DNA of 64,000 bases from Thalassovita aquimarina (lineage in GTDB: Bacteria > Pseudomonadota > Alphaproteobacteria > Rhodobacterales > Rhodobacteraceae). A program made the position numbers and the translations under genes. How positions within the stretch are numbered: position 1 is the first letter of the stretch; each line of letters begins with the position of its first letter. The notes under the pieces are model-generated. The model made no database searches. It was not told the origin of the DNA and saw only the letters and a list, made by a program, of their open reading frames with translations. The stretch spans positions 62,001-126,000 of the forward strand of contig NZ_JADMKU010000002.1 in NCBI RefSeq assembly GCF_018219815.1, written 5' to 3'. Shown one piece after another: positions 1 to 8,822 of the stretch.

Positions 1-56
1 GGAAATCCGCGGATTTTCAACGCAGAGGGGCAGCGCCCCTTCCACCCCGACCGGTA

Positions 57-905
57 TCAAAGGTCGTAAGTGGGGTGGAACCGGCCCGCCGGCGACAGGG
101 TGAAGATGTCATAGCCATCCGCCGTGACCCCGATCGAATGCTCGAACTGCGCGCTCAGCGACTTGTCGCGGGTGACCGCGGTCCAGTCATCGGCCAGCAC
201 CTTGGTTTCCGGCCGCCCCAAGTTCACCATCGGTTCGATGGTGAAGAACATGCCTTCTTCCAGCACCGGGCCGGTGCCGGGACGCCCGTAATGCAACACG
301 TTGGGCGGCGAATGGAACACCCGGCCCAGCCCGTGACCGCAGAAATCGCGCACCACGCTCATCCGGTGCGCTTCGGCATAGGTCTGAATCGCATGGCCGA
401 TATCGCCGAACGTATTGCCCGGCTTGACCATCTCGATCCCCTTGAACAGCGCGTCATGGGTCACCTGGATCAACCGCTCGGCCTTGCGGCTCAGCTTGCC
501 GGCGACATACATCCGGCTGGTATCGCCGAACCAGCCGTCGACGATCACCGTCACGTCGATATTCAGGATGTCGCCATCCTTCAGCTTCTTGTCGCCGGGA
601 ATGCCGTGGCAGACCACATGGTTGATGCTGATGCAGCTGGCGTGTTTATAGCCCTTGTAGCCGATGGTAGCCGATTTCGCTCCGGCGGCATTCACCTTGT
701 CTTCGATGATCCGGTCAAGTTCGCCGGTGGTCTGGCCGGGGAACACATGTTCCGCGATCTCGTCGAGGATCTGCGCCGCCAGATGGCCAGCCTTGTGCAT
801 GCCGGCGAAATCGCCCGCTTCGTGAATGCGAATGCCGTCACGCGTGATACGTCCCTGATGCGTCTCGTTCACCGGGTCCACCTTCTTGCCGTAATCCAAA
901 ATCAT
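57..905 (-). CDS. map: Type I methionine aminopeptidase
   Basis: Removes the initiator methionine from nascent proteins in the cytoplasm, using a dinuclear metal centre. At 282 aa it is slightly long for type I enzymes because of a ~25-residue N-terminal leader before the pita-bread fold. Visible family features are CISINHVVCHGIP, the metal ligands in ILNIDVTVIVDGWFGDTSRM (two Asp), FCGHGLGRVFH (His) and FFTIEPM (Glu), and a final Glu in SAQFEHSIGV. All five metal ligands appear present. It lies downstream of sfsA on the same strand with an 80-bp gap. Recognition is secure; the exact start is less so because no strong ribosome binding site precedes it. Confidence 0.96.
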   Translation of the reverse strand: MILDYGKKVDPVNETHQGRITRDGIRIHEAGDFAGMHKAGHLAAQILDEIAEHVFPGQTTGELDRIIEDKVNAAGAKSATIGYKGYKHASCISINHVVCHGIPGDKKLKDGDILNIDVTVIVDGWFGDTSRMYVAGKLSRKAERLIQVTHDALFKGIEMVKPGNTFGDIGHAIQTYAEAHRMSVVRDFCGHGLGRVFHSPPNVLHYGRPGTGPVLEEGMFFTIEPMVNLGRPETKVLADDWTAVTRDKSLSAQFEHSIGVTADGYDIFTLSPAGRFHPTYDL

Positions 906-984
906 TGCTCTTACTTAAGACAGTTGATCCGCAAGGACCAGAGGACGAATGCCTCCGCGACTCCCCACGAGGGATCGTGCCAGC

Positions 985-1686
985 TCACCCGGTGACGAAG
1001 GGCAGCGGCTTGCCCAGTTCGACCTCCTGCGGCGTAATCCTGCAATCGAAGGCCAGAACCTCGACCCCGGCCGCGCGCGCCCGGGTCAGGCCCGCCGCAT
1101 AGGCCGGGTCGATATCGCCCGCGATGCCGACCCGATCGCAATCGGTGCGCTGCACCAGATACAGCATCACCGCCCGGTCGCCCCCTGCGGCCACCACCGA
1201 CAGTTCGTCCAGATGTTTCAGCCCCCGCGCGGTGACGCTGTCGGGGAATTCGGCAAATCCCGCCTGACGGCTGAGCGTCACCGATTTCACCTCGACAAAG
1301 GCGCGTCTGTCACCATCGGACAGCAGGAAATCGATGCGGCTGTTTTCACCGTATTTCACCTCCGGACGCACCTCGGGGTATTCCAGCCCCGGCACCTCGC
1401 CCGCCATCAGCGAGGCCTTCAGCGCCCGGTTCGGCACCGAGGTGTCGACGCCGGTGAAATCGCCGCCCGCGTGCTCCACCAGCCGCCAGCCATATTTCAG
1501 CTTCTTTTTCGGATCGTCATTGGGTTCCAGCCAGATCCGCATGCCCGGTTCTGCCAGCCCCATCATCGATCCGGGATTGGCGCAATGGGCGGTGATTTCT
1601 CGGCCGTCCTCAAGCCGGGCATCAGCCAGGAACCGCTTGTAGCGGCGGATCAGCACTGCGGGCACAAGAGGGGTTTGAAAGCGCAT
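985..1686 (-). CDS. sfsA: DNA/RNA nuclease SfsA
   Basis: A 233-aa full-length SfsA family protein, named after sugar fermentation stimulation; members have an OB-like N-terminus and a PD-(D/E)XK-type nuclease fold. Diagnostic stretches include LIRRYKRFLADARL near the N-terminus, AHCANPGSMMGL, RIDFLL, and FVEVKSVTL (the acid/lysine active-site segment) followed by FPDSVTARGLKHLDEL. The C-terminal GLTRARAAGVEVLAF is also typical. It diverges from the CinA-like gene across ~46 bp and precedes map on the same strand. The physiological role of SfsA is poorly defined; family assignment is firm. Confidence 0.95.
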   Translation of the reverse strand: MRFQTPLVPAVLIRRYKRFLADARLEDGREITAHCANPGSMMGLAEPGMRIWLEPNDDPKKKLKYGWRLVEHAGGDFTGVDTSVPNRALKASLMAGEVPGLEYPEVRPEVKYGENSRIDFLLSDGDRRAFVEVKSVTLSRQAGFAEFPDSVTARGLKHLDELSVVAAGGDRAVMLYLVQRTDCDRVGIAGDIDPAYAAGLTRARAAGVEVLAFDCRITPQEVELGKPLPFVTG

Positions 1687-1732
1687 GTCCCGCGCCTATA
1701 CCGGGATGTGAGTTTTCGCAAGGAGGGGCGAC

Positions 1733-2455
1733 ATGAGCAACCCAACCGCCGCCATGCTGGTGATCGGCGATGAAATCCTGTCGGGCCGCACCCGCGACAG
1801 CAACATGCACCACCTTGCAGGCGAGCTGACCAAGCACGGCATCACGCTGGCCGAGGCACGTTTCGTCGCCGACGACACCGACGCCATCGTCGCGGCGGTC
1901 CGGGCGCTTTCACAGGCCCACACCCATGTTTTCACCTCGGGCGGGATCGGCCCGACACATGACGACATCACCGCCGATTCCATCGCTGCGGCTTTCGATA
2001 CCCCGATCGGGGTGCGCGACGATGCCCGCGCCTTGCTGGCGGCGCATTACGAACGCACCGGGGCCGAGTTGAACGAAGCGCGACTGCGGATGGCGCGCAT
2101 CCCCGACGGCGCGACGCTGATCGACAACCCGATTTCGGTGGCGCCCGGTTTCACCCTGCAAAACGTCCATGTCATGGCCGGCGTTCCGACCATCTTCGAA
2201 GCGATGGTGGCCAGCGTCCTGCCCACCCTGACCGGAGGCGCCCCGCTGTTGTCGCAAAGCCTGCGGGTGGAACGCGGCGAAGGCGACATCGCGGCGCCGC
2301 TGGGCAAGCTGGCCGAGGAGTTTCCCGACCTGTCCTTCGGGTCTTACCCGTTCAGTCAGAATGGTATTTACGGCACCAATATCGTCGTGCGTGGTCAGGA
2401 CGGCGCACAGGTCGACGCGGCGATGTCAGCGCTTGCGAAAATGGTGGCCGCATGA
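1733..2455 (+). CDS. CinA/MoaB-like molybdopterin-binding domain protein
   Basis: A 240-aa protein containing the MoCF/CinA N-terminal domain. It starts AAMLVIGDEILSGRTRDSN and carries the characteristic substrate-binding TSGGIGPTHDDITADSIAAAF around residues 63-83. It lacks the C-terminal PncC-type nicotinamide-nucleotide amidase domain of full CinA, so it is a stand-alone MoCF-domain protein of the kind often labelled competence/damage-inducible protein A. A strong AGGAGGGG ribosome binding site sits 4-5 bases before the ATG. The stop overlaps the next gene by 4 bp (ATGA), starting a three-gene coupled run. Substrate cannot be assigned from sequence alone. Confidence 0.9.
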   Translation: MSNPTAAMLVIGDEILSGRTRDSNMHHLAGELTKHGITLAEARFVADDTDAIVAAVRALSQAHTHVFTSGGIGPTHDDITADSIAAAFDTPIGVRDDARALLAAHYERTGAELNEARLRMARIPDGATLIDNPISVAPGFTLQNVHVMAGVPTIFEAMVASVLPTLTGGAPLLSQSLRVERGEGDIAAPLGKLAEEFPDLSFGSYPFSQNGIYGTNIVVRGQDGAQVDAAMSALAKMVAA

Positions 2456-3186
2456 CGACACCCGGCATCGAACAGCTTTACGACGTGATCGACGCAACCT
2501 GGCCCGCCGCCTCGACCCGCAGGCTGGGTCCGTGGCTGATCCGCGAAGGACAGGACGGCGGACAAAGGGTATCGGCGGCGACCGCGCTTGACCCGGTCAC
2601 GCCCGAGGATATCCCGCAGGCGGAACAGGCGATGCAGGATCTTGGCCAGCCGCGCCTGTTCCAGATCCGCGATGGTCAGCAGGAACTGGACGCGATGCTG
2701 GCCGATCGGGGCTATGTGGTGGTCGACCCGGTGAATTTCTGGATCGCCCCGGTGGATGACATCGCCACCGAATTCCCCCCGCCCGTGACCGCCTTCGCGG
2801 TCTGGGAACCGCTGGCGATCCAGATCGATATCTGGGCCGCGGGTGGCATCGGACCGGACCGGATCGCGGTGATGAACCGGGTCGCGCCGCCCAAGACATC
2901 GCTGCTGGGACGGCTGAACGACAGCCCCGCCGGAAGCGCCTTTGTCGGTATTCACGATGGCATCGCCATGCTGCACGCGCTTGAAGTTCTGCCGCATCAG
3001 CGCAAACAGGGCATGGCGCGCTGGTTCATGCGGCTGGCCGCCTTCTGGGCGCGCGACAATGGCGCCAGACACCTTTCCGTCGTCTGCACACAAGAAAACG
3101 AAGCGGCCAATAGATTATACCAGAGCCTGGGCATGTCCCTTGCCGGACAATACCATTACCGAAAACATCAGGGGGACCTGTCATGA
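2452..3186 (+). CDS. GNAT family N-acetyltransferase
   Basis: A 244-aa protein whose C-terminal half is a GNAT acetyltransferase fold. The acetyl-CoA pyrophosphate-binding segment is visible as LEVLPHQRKQGMARWFMRLAA (the Q/RxxGxA motif), followed by LSVVCTQENEAANRLYQSLGM, the usual beta5-alpha4 region. The N-terminal ~120 residues are less conserved and may be a degenerate GNAT repeat. It overlaps the genes on both sides by 4 bp, so it is probably translated together with the CinA-like and AhpD-like proteins. The acceptor substrate is unknown. Confidence 0.88.
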   Translation: MTTPGIEQLYDVIDATWPAASTRRLGPWLIREGQDGGQRVSAATALDPVTPEDIPQAEQAMQDLGQPRLFQIRDGQQELDAMLADRGYVVVDPVNFWIAPVDDIATEFPPPVTAFAVWEPLAIQIDIWAAGGIGPDRIAVMNRVAPPKTSLLGRLNDSPAGSAFVGIHDGIAMLHALEVLPHQRKQGMARWFMRLAAFWARDNGARHLSVVCTQENEAANRLYQSLGMSLAGQYHYRKHQGDLS

Positions 3187-3755
3187 GCGACAAAACCGCG
3201 ATCACCGCACTGAACCTGCAACCCGTCGACCCGCTTCCCGAGAAGACACAGAAGTATTTCGACATCTGCGAGGAAAAGCTGGGGCTGGTGCCCAATGTGC
3301 TGACCGCGCACGCCTTCGATATCGACAAGCTAAACGCCTTTTCGGGCCTCTACAACAACGTGATGCTGGCCGAAAGCGGGCTCAGCAAGCTGGAACGCGA
3401 AATGATCGCGGTGGTGGTGAGTTCGGAAAACAAGTGCTTCTACTGCCTAACCGCCCACGGCGCCGCGGTGCGGGAATTGTCGGGCGATCCCAAGCTGGGC
3501 GAAATGCTGGTGATGAATTACCGCGTCGCCGACCTGTCGGCGCGGCAAAAGGCGATGCTGGATTTCGCAGTGCTGCTGACCAACGCGCCCGCCACGATCG
3601 AGGAAGAAGACCGCCAGGCGCTGCGCGACGCGGGATTCAACGATCGCGATATTTTCGACATCGCCAACACGGTGGGGTTCTACAACATGTCCAACCGGGT
3701 CGCCGCCGCCATCGACATGCGCCCCAACGACGAATACCACGCCAGCCATCGTTGA
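3183..3755 (+). CDS. Peroxidase-related / AhpD-like (carboxymuconolactone decarboxylase fold) protein
   Basis: A 190-aa AhpD/CMD-family protein of the subclass commonly annotated as peroxidase-related enzyme. The redox CxxC-type motif is present as NKCFYCLTAHGAAVRELSGD, with the conserved downstream His. The flanking helices (LSKLEREMIAVVVSSENKC and LSARQKAMLDFAVLLT) are characteristic. Members use the cysteine pair in peroxide reduction or in alkylhydroperoxidase recycling; the physiological partner here is not known. It is 4-bp coupled to the upstream acetyltransferase, and its stop codon overlaps the first base of the OmpA-like gene's start. Confidence 0.88.
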   Translation: MSDKTAITALNLQPVDPLPEKTQKYFDICEEKLGLVPNVLTAHAFDIDKLNAFSGLYNNVMLAESGLSKLEREMIAVVVSSENKCFYCLTAHGAAVRELSGDPKLGEMLVMNYRVADLSARQKAMLDFAVLLTNAPATIEEEDRQALRDAGFNDRDIFDIANTVGFYNMSNRVAAAIDMRPNDEYHASHR

Positions 3756-4690
3756 TGCGCGGCCCGGGCTTCATAATCCTCGCTCTCGGCCTTGGCCTTT
3801 GCGGCCCGGCCGGGGCGTTGGAATTGAACCTGCCCGCGTCGGCCACAGCGCTGAGCGATGAACGCACAGAACTTGACAGCTACGATCTGCCGATAGCCCC
3901 CTATGCCGGCGGCCAAATGCCCGTCATCAGCCTCGAGGGGCATGTTTCAAGGCAAAGCTGGCGGGTGGCAACGCAGGGGCTGACGTCGCTGCAACTGCTG
4001 ACGCCCCTGCGCGAGCAGCTGCAGGAAGCGGGTTATGACATCCTGTTTGAATGCGACACGCTTGGTTGTGGCGGGTTTGATTTCCGGTTCGAAACCGAAG
4101 TCCTTCCCGCCCCGTCGATGCATGTCGACCTCGGCGATTTCCGGTTCCTGTCGGCACGAAACGGACCGAAGGATCACTTGGGCCTGCTGGTCAGCCACAG
4201 CGCCAATGCCGGTTTCATCCAACTGATCCGGGTGACCGATACCGCGCAATCGATTAAGACCGACACCAACGGCGCCGCCCTTGCACAACCCAGCCCCCCA
4301 GCGACCGTTCCCGGTGATACAATCGGCCTGCTGGTTTCCCAGGGCCATGTCGTTCTGGATGACCTGGCGTTCAAAACCGGATCGTCGACGCTGGACGACC
4401 GGACCTCCCCCTCGCTCCAAGCACTGGCGGATTTCCTTCTGGAAAACCCGGTCCGGCGCGTCGCGCTGGTTGGCCATACCGATGCGGTAGGGGCGTTGGA
4501 CAACAACATCGCGCTGTCCAAGAAGCGCGCCGCCTCGGTACTGGAACGATTGGTCAGCCGCTATAACGTGCCGCGTGGACAGCTCAGCGCCGAGGGCATG
4601 GGATACCTCGCCCCGATCGCCCCCAACCAGACCGAAGAAGGCCGTGAAGCCAACCGACGCGTCGAGGCGGTGCTGCTGAACACCGAATAG
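3755..4690 (+). CDS. OmpA-family peptidoglycan-binding outer membrane/periplasmic protein
   Basis: I place the start at the ATG that overlaps the preceding stop (TGATG) because it gives a clean signal peptide, MRGPGFIILALGLGLCGPAGA, and a 311-aa product; open reading continues far upstream but overlaps two real genes. The C-terminal ~110 residues are an OmpA/MotB domain: FKTGSSTLDD, VALVGHTDAVG, NIALSKKRAASVLERL and GREANRRVEAVLL, including the Asp and Arg expected to bind diaminopimelate. The N-terminal half is a secreted region of unknown function with two cysteines (ECDTLGCGGFDF) that could form a disulfide. It probably anchors the envelope to peptidoglycan. Confidence 0.86.
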   Translation: MRGPGFIILALGLGLCGPAGALELNLPASATALSDERTELDSYDLPIAPYAGGQMPVISLEGHVSRQSWRVATQGLTSLQLLTPLREQLQEAGYDILFECDTLGCGGFDFRFETEVLPAPSMHVDLGDFRFLSARNGPKDHLGLLVSHSANAGFIQLIRVTDTAQSIKTDTNGAALAQPSPPATVPGDTIGLLVSQGHVVLDDLAFKTGSSTLDDRTSPSLQALADFLLENPVRRVALVGHTDAVGALDNNIALSKKRAASVLERLVSRYNVPRGQLSAEGMGYLAPIAPNQTEEGREANRRVEAVLLNTE

Positions 4691-4715
4691 CGAAGCGCGG
4701 CTTTCTCGCTGGGGA

Positions 4716-5984
4716 TCAGTCTGCCCTTTGCCGGATCAGAATCGCGCGGAAATCGTTGACATTCGTCCCGGTCGGCCCGGGTTCGAACAACTCTCCCACC
4801 GCCTCGAAGGCGGTGTAGGCATCGTTGTTCGCCAACGCGGCTGCCGGATCGATCCCCGCGGCCCGCATCGCCCGCGCGCTGGCACCATCGGCGAATGCAC
4901 CGGCATTATCTTCGGACCCGTCGATCCCATCGGTATCGGCGGCCAGAGCGGTGATGCCCGCGACGCCATCGATTTCCAGCGCCAGCGACAGCAGGAATTC
5001 ACTGTTGCGCCCGCCCCGGCCCTTGCCGCGCAGGGTCACAGTGGTTTCACCGCCCGACAGCAGCAGGATCGGCGGCACGAACGGCCGCCCTTTTGCCGCG
5101 ACTTCGCGGGCGATGGCGGCATGCATCTTGGCCACTTCGCGGGCTTCGCCCTCGATCGTGTCGGACAGGATCGCGGCCGGGATGCCCTCGGTCTCGGCCA
5201 GTTCCGCCGCCGCTTCCAGCGACCGGGTTGCCGAAGCGATCACATGGACCGCGTTGCGGGCAAAGCGAGGATCGCTGGGGGCCGGCGCGTCCTCGGGCGC
5301 CGAAGCCAGGAAATCGGTCAGGCGTTGCGGCAAGTTGATACCGTAGTCGCGGATCGCCGCCAGCGCTTCGGCCCGGCCCACATTATCTGGTACGGTCGGG
5401 CCGCTGGCCACCTGCGCCGGGTCGTCGCCGGGCACGTCCGACACGATCAGCGACACGACTTTTGCCGGGTATGCCGCCGCCGCCAGACGCCCGCCCTTGA
5501 TCCGGCTGACCTGCTTGCGCACCGCGTTCATCGCCCCGATCGGCGCGCCACTGGCCAGCAGCGCCTCGTTCAGGGCAACTTCGTCGTCAAGCGTCAGCCC
5601 CTCGGCAGGCGCTGCCAACAAGGCCGATCCGCCGCCACAGACCAGGGCGACGACGAGATCGTCCTCGCCCAGCCCCTCGACAGCCGCGAAAAGAGCCTCG
5701 GAGGCCCGGGCGCCCGCCTCGTCAGAAACCGGGTGGGCGGCTTCCAGCACCCGTAAGTAACGGCAATCGCAGCCATAGCCGTATCGGGTGACGACCACCC
5801 CTTCGACCGGATCGCCCCACAGCTCCTCGAAGGCCGCGCCCAACTGTGCCGCGCCCTTGCCCGCGCCGATCACCACCGTACGACCACGCGGGCGGTCGGG
5901 CAGATGGGCGCGAAGCGCAGTTTTCGCATCCGCCGCCCGGATCGCCGCGTCGAACAACCCCGTCAGGAAGGCCCGTTCATCCAT
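4716..5984 (-). CDS. Glycerate 2-kinase, DUF4147/MOFRL family
   Basis: A 422-aa protein of the GckA/TtuD family, which phosphorylates D-glycerate to 2-phosphoglycerate; older annotations call it hydroxypyruvate reductase. The N-terminal DUF4147 domain shows TVVIGAGKGAAQLGAAFEEL, LVCGGGSALLAAPAEGL and ISDVPGDDPAQVASGPTVPD (written VSLIVSDVPGDD in this protein). The C-terminal MOFRL domain shows LLLSGGETTVTLRGKGRGGRN and AADTDGIDG. All main motifs look intact. An AGGGAG ribosome binding site lies ~8 bases before the ATG. It is convergent with the OmpA-like gene. Likely role is glycerate or tartrate/glyoxylate catabolism. Confidence 0.92.
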   Translation of the reverse strand: MDERAFLTGLFDAAIRAADAKTALRAHLPDRPRGRTVVIGAGKGAAQLGAAFEELWGDPVEGVVVTRYGYGCDCRYLRVLEAAHPVSDEAGARASEALFAAVEGLGEDDLVVALVCGGGSALLAAPAEGLTLDDEVALNEALLASGAPIGAMNAVRKQVSRIKGGRLAAAAYPAKVVSLIVSDVPGDDPAQVASGPTVPDNVGRAEALAAIRDYGINLPQRLTDFLASAPEDAPAPSDPRFARNAVHVIASATRSLEAAAELAETEGIPAAILSDTIEGEAREVAKMHAAIAREVAAKGRPFVPPILLLSGGETTVTLRGKGRGGRNSEFLLSLALEIDGVAGITALAADTDGIDGSEDNAGAFADGASARAMRAAGIDPAAALANNDAYTAFEAVGELFEPGPTGTNVNDFRAILIRQRAD

Positions 5985-6378
5985 TCCATTCTCCCTCTTT
6001 CACGGCCACCCTAGGCAGCGGATCGGGCAATGAAAAGCATCCCCGTGTCTCGTTCTGGAAATCCTTCCGCCGGAGGCGTGTCGCCCCAAGCACCGGTTCC
6101 AGCGCGCCATCACGCCTTTCAAGGCTGGTTTGGACAAGGTCGGTCAGAGGTCTAATGGCGTTTCATACGGACTAGGGAGGCCCAGACAGGACCGCTGACG
6201 GGTGGAACCGCAATATTGAACTGACAATGGGCGAACAAATCCGTAACCCGAAAACTGTTCTGCAAAGCCCGGGTGAGGCGGGGTTGCCAACTGGTTAGCG
6301 GTGCGGGCGGGGAGTTCAGGTCATCTTCGTAAGGCTGCCCGAATAACTGGCTTGCACGACCGCTTGCAGGAGCTTTCG
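5985..6378. other. Intergenic region upstream of phage remnant
   Basis: A 394-bp stretch without a supported gene. It separates the glycerate kinase start from the DUF2793 pseudogene. A 24-codon reading frame beginning with ATG near 6227 ends in TAG and has no recognisable product. Promoters for the divergent genes should lie here, but no convincing pair of -35/-10 boxes was identified. It could contain the decayed left edge of the phage remnant. Confidence 0.5.
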
Positions 6379-7548
6379 ATGACCGACCTATCGCCCCGAC
6401 TTTCTTTGCCCTATCTGCAGCCCTCGCAGGCGCAAAAACACGTCACCCATAACGAAGCGCTTGTTCAGCTTGATGCGTTAGTTCAGCTCAGCGTTTTGAC
6501 GTTCGAGGTCTCCACCCCCCCGAGCCAACCCGCGGAAGGCGAGATTTACGCGCTAGGACCCGCTCCAACCGGGGACTGGGCCGGACAGGAAGGGAAACTT
6601 GCCATTCGAGGCGAAAACGCCTGGTAATTCGTCTTCCCGCAGGAGGGGTGGCGCGCTTGGGGCATCGCGGAACAGGAATTGCGTGTCTATTCGGAAGGGA
6701 ACTGGGTAACACAGTTCCAGAACCTCGGTGGGCTGGGCATCGGATCCGTTTCGGACCCGACCAACCGGCTATCGGTGGCTGCGGAGGCCAGCCTGTTCAG
6801 TCACGAAGGCAACGATCACCGGATAAAGGTCAACAAGGCCGGCACAGCGGATACGGCGGCGCTACTGTTCCAGTCGAACTGGACCGGCCACGCCGAAATG
6901 GGGTTGGCGGGCGACACGAGGTTCTCTGTCAAGGTCAGTGCAGATGGCAGTGCTTGGCAAGAAGCGCTGGCGATCGACCCGGCCTTACAATCCATTTCGC
7001 TGGCACCGGCAGGGATGGAACGGCTGCGGCTGAAGGATACCGAGCTGGCGCTGAACGTACCGATCAGCGGGGCGGCGGTGCAATCCTCGGCCACGGATAC
7101 AACCGCGGGGCGGCTGGCACTGGCGCAACATGCGTACGGGCCGGGCAACCTTCTGGGCGGTGTGGCGCAAATGGCTGGCGTCCCGACAGGCGCGGTGATC
7201 GAGCAGGGGTCGAATGCAAACGGTCATTACATGCGGCTAGCCGACGGCACGCAGATCTGCTGGCATGAATTCACCGAGACGGGCCTCGCGGTCACGACGC
7301 CCTATGGCAGCCTGTACCGGTCGGGCACGATCGCGGCGCCGACATTCCCAGCCGCCTTTGCCAGCGCTGCGGGGCTCGTGACCGTCTTTCGTGGGCATTT
7401 CGCCACCAATATCGATGGCTGGCTGGTGGCGAACGGGGTGCCTTCGGCAACGGCTCTCACCGTCGGATCATTGCGCGCCATATCGGCAATTTCGCGGACC
7501 GAGGATTTCCGCTGGCACTATCTGGCGATCGGCCGCTGGTTCACCTGA
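6379..7548 (+). pseudogene. DUF2793 phage-type protein interrupted by one in-frame TAA
   Basis: The reading frame opens at ATG 6379 (CAGGAG ribosome binding site 7 bases upstream) with TDLSPRLSLPYLQPSQAQKH and THNEALVQLDALVQL, the hallmark N-terminus of DUF2793 proteins found in prophages and gene-transfer-agent-like regions of Rhodobacteraceae. A TAA at 6625-6627 stops it after 82 residues. Translation of the same frame beyond it continues the family sequence without a gap (FVFPQEGWRAWGIAEQEL, then a 290-residue tail), so the damage is a single nonsense change and not a frameshift. Full length would be about 389 codons. The tail could restart at TTG 6679, but no strong ribosome binding site was seen. 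Either a pseudogene or a sequencing error. Confidence 0.75.
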
Positions 7549-7560
7549 TCGGAGAAATCC

Positions 7561-7866
7561 ATGCAAATTGCATTCTTACCCATCCGCCATGACGAACGGC
7601 TGAGTATCAGCAGGACCGGCGATATCCTGACCCTGAACGGCGAGGAGTTCGATTTTTCGGCCGTGCCCGAAGGCGGCGCACTGCCGCGCGAAGCCGTGGG
7701 CTGTGACTGGCTGGCCTCTGACGTTGAGCGGGCTTCGGGCGCGCTTCGATTGACCCTGCTGCTACCGCATGGGGCGCAGACACCGAGTGAAACGTTGTTT
7801 CCCGCCCTACTGATACTGGAGCGGGACGGCCCGGTGGACCTGCCACCTTACGAAATCGATCGTTAG
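7561..7866 (+). CDS. Small phage-associated hypothetical protein
   Basis: A 101-aa protein 12 bp downstream of the DUF2793 pseudogene, preceded by a GGAG-type ribosome binding site. It reads MQIAFLPIRHDERLSISRTG and contains FDFSAVPEGGALPREAVGCDW. From memory, small proteins of this type follow phage tail or fibre genes in Rhodobacteraceae prophages, but I cannot name a function. No signal peptide or membrane segment is present and it is acidic. The neighbourhood suggests it is the second surviving gene of the phage remnant. It appears intact. A role as a tail-fibre assembly or accessory protein is only a guess. Confidence 0.6.
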   Translation: MQIAFLPIRHDERLSISRTGDILTLNGEEFDFSAVPEGGALPREAVGCDWLASDVERASGALRLTLLLPHGAQTPSETLFPALLILERDGPVDLPPYEIDR

Positions 7867-7880
7867 GATTTGATGGCAGG

Positions 7881-8822
7881 TCAGCTGGGCGTCGTATCGT
7901 AGCCCAGACGGTCACACAGCGCCTTGTAGGAAGGACTGTCGGCGGCCTGGGCAATCAGATCGGCGGACAGGCTGCGCCGCGGTCTTGGGGCGATGGTGTC
8001 ACCCCGGCGCCCGCTGTCGCCGGAAAGGCGGATGGCCGGGAACAATTGCAGAAAGCTGCTGTCGTAGCTCAAATCCAGCACCTCGGCGATACGCTGCATG
8101 ATCTTCTCAGGCGCAGCGACGAAATCTTCGTAGCACAGGACCTCGACACCGTCGTGCCGATCCAGGAAGGAGAGGTAACGCCGGGCGTATTCCTCCAGTG
8201 TGCCGGGGGAGAAATCCACCCAGCGGTTCTTCTTGAGGCTGGCGAAGGAATCGATCGGGTGGCGTACCGTCACCACCGAGCGCAACGGATATCGTTCGGC
8301 AAGAATTTCGCGCAGGGTGGGACGTGGGCGGATTTCGGGCCCGAAGGAGAACTGGCTATGCGCATGATCGCGCAGGATGAGGTCATGGCCTCGGTGGCGG
8401 GCATTGTCGTAGAGAATTTCGAACGCGGCGTGGAACATGCGCAGCGTCGTCTCTTCGTCGGGCGGGCGTGAACCGCACATCGCCAGACCGATCACATCGG
8501 TGGGCCGGAAGGGCAGCCGGTGTGCCATCGGGCTGAGCGGATCGACTTCGCTGAGCATCTGGGTTCCGGGCAGAGCGGCGATGCAGCGGCTGATCAGCGT
8601 GCCACCGGTGCAGGCCAAGTGATGCACGCTGCGCAGCGGCGGCAAGGCGTTGTCCTGCGGTGCACCGATCAATTCCCGACATTGATCGAGCAGGCTGGGC
8701 AGAGACAGGGCCGGCAGCTCGGGTTCGGACGCCGCCTTGTCTGGCGCGCCTTCGCGCAGCAGCTCGAGGGCCTCTTCGATCTCGGCTTGGAACGCCCGGC
8801 GTGCCGCTTCGTCCTTGCTCAT
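7881..8822 (-). CDS. Sulfotransferase family protein
   Basis: A 313-aa P-loop sulfotransferase-like protein. The 5'-phosphosulfate-binding loop appears at about residue 70 as HHLACTGGTLISRCIAALPG, and the 3'-phosphate-binding segment as VVTVRHPIDSFASLKKNRW, followed by a helix and VLCYEDFVAAPEKIMQRI. Sulfotransferases move sulfate from PAPS to a hydroxyl of an acceptor, here probably a sugar. The first ~50 residues look like an extra helical lead-in. It is the last gene of a three-gene minus-strand run and overlaps the FkbM-like gene by 4 bp. The loop is less canonical (TGGT instead of KxGT), so PAPS binding needs checking. Confidence 0.78.
   Translation of the reverse strand: MSKDEAARRAFQAEIEEALELLREGAPDKAASEPELPALSLPSLLDQCRELIGAPQDNALPPLRSVHHLACTGGTLISRCIAALPGTQMLSEVDPLSPMAHRLPFRPTDVIGLAMCGSRPPDEETTLRMFHAAFEILYDNARHRGHDLILRDHAHSQFSFGPEIRPRPTLREILAERYPLRSVVTVRHPIDSFASLKKNRWVDFSPGTLEEYARRYLSFLDRHDGVEVLCYEDFVAAPEKIMQRIAEVLDLSYDSSFLQLFPAIRLSGDSGRRGDTIAPRPRRSLSADLIAQAADSPSYKALCDRLGYDTTPS

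Noticed and set aside
1-56. Two small inverted repeats (AAATCCGCGGATTT at about 3-16; GGGGC-AGC-GCCCC near 29-41) downstream of map
   Set aside because: They could form a terminator for map, but neither is followed by a T-run on the minus strand, so I did not list a terminator.
2942-3754. N-terminal extension of the OmpA-like frame back to 2942
   Set aside because: It overlaps the GNAT and AhpD-like genes entirely, and the ATG at 3755 gives a proper signal peptide.
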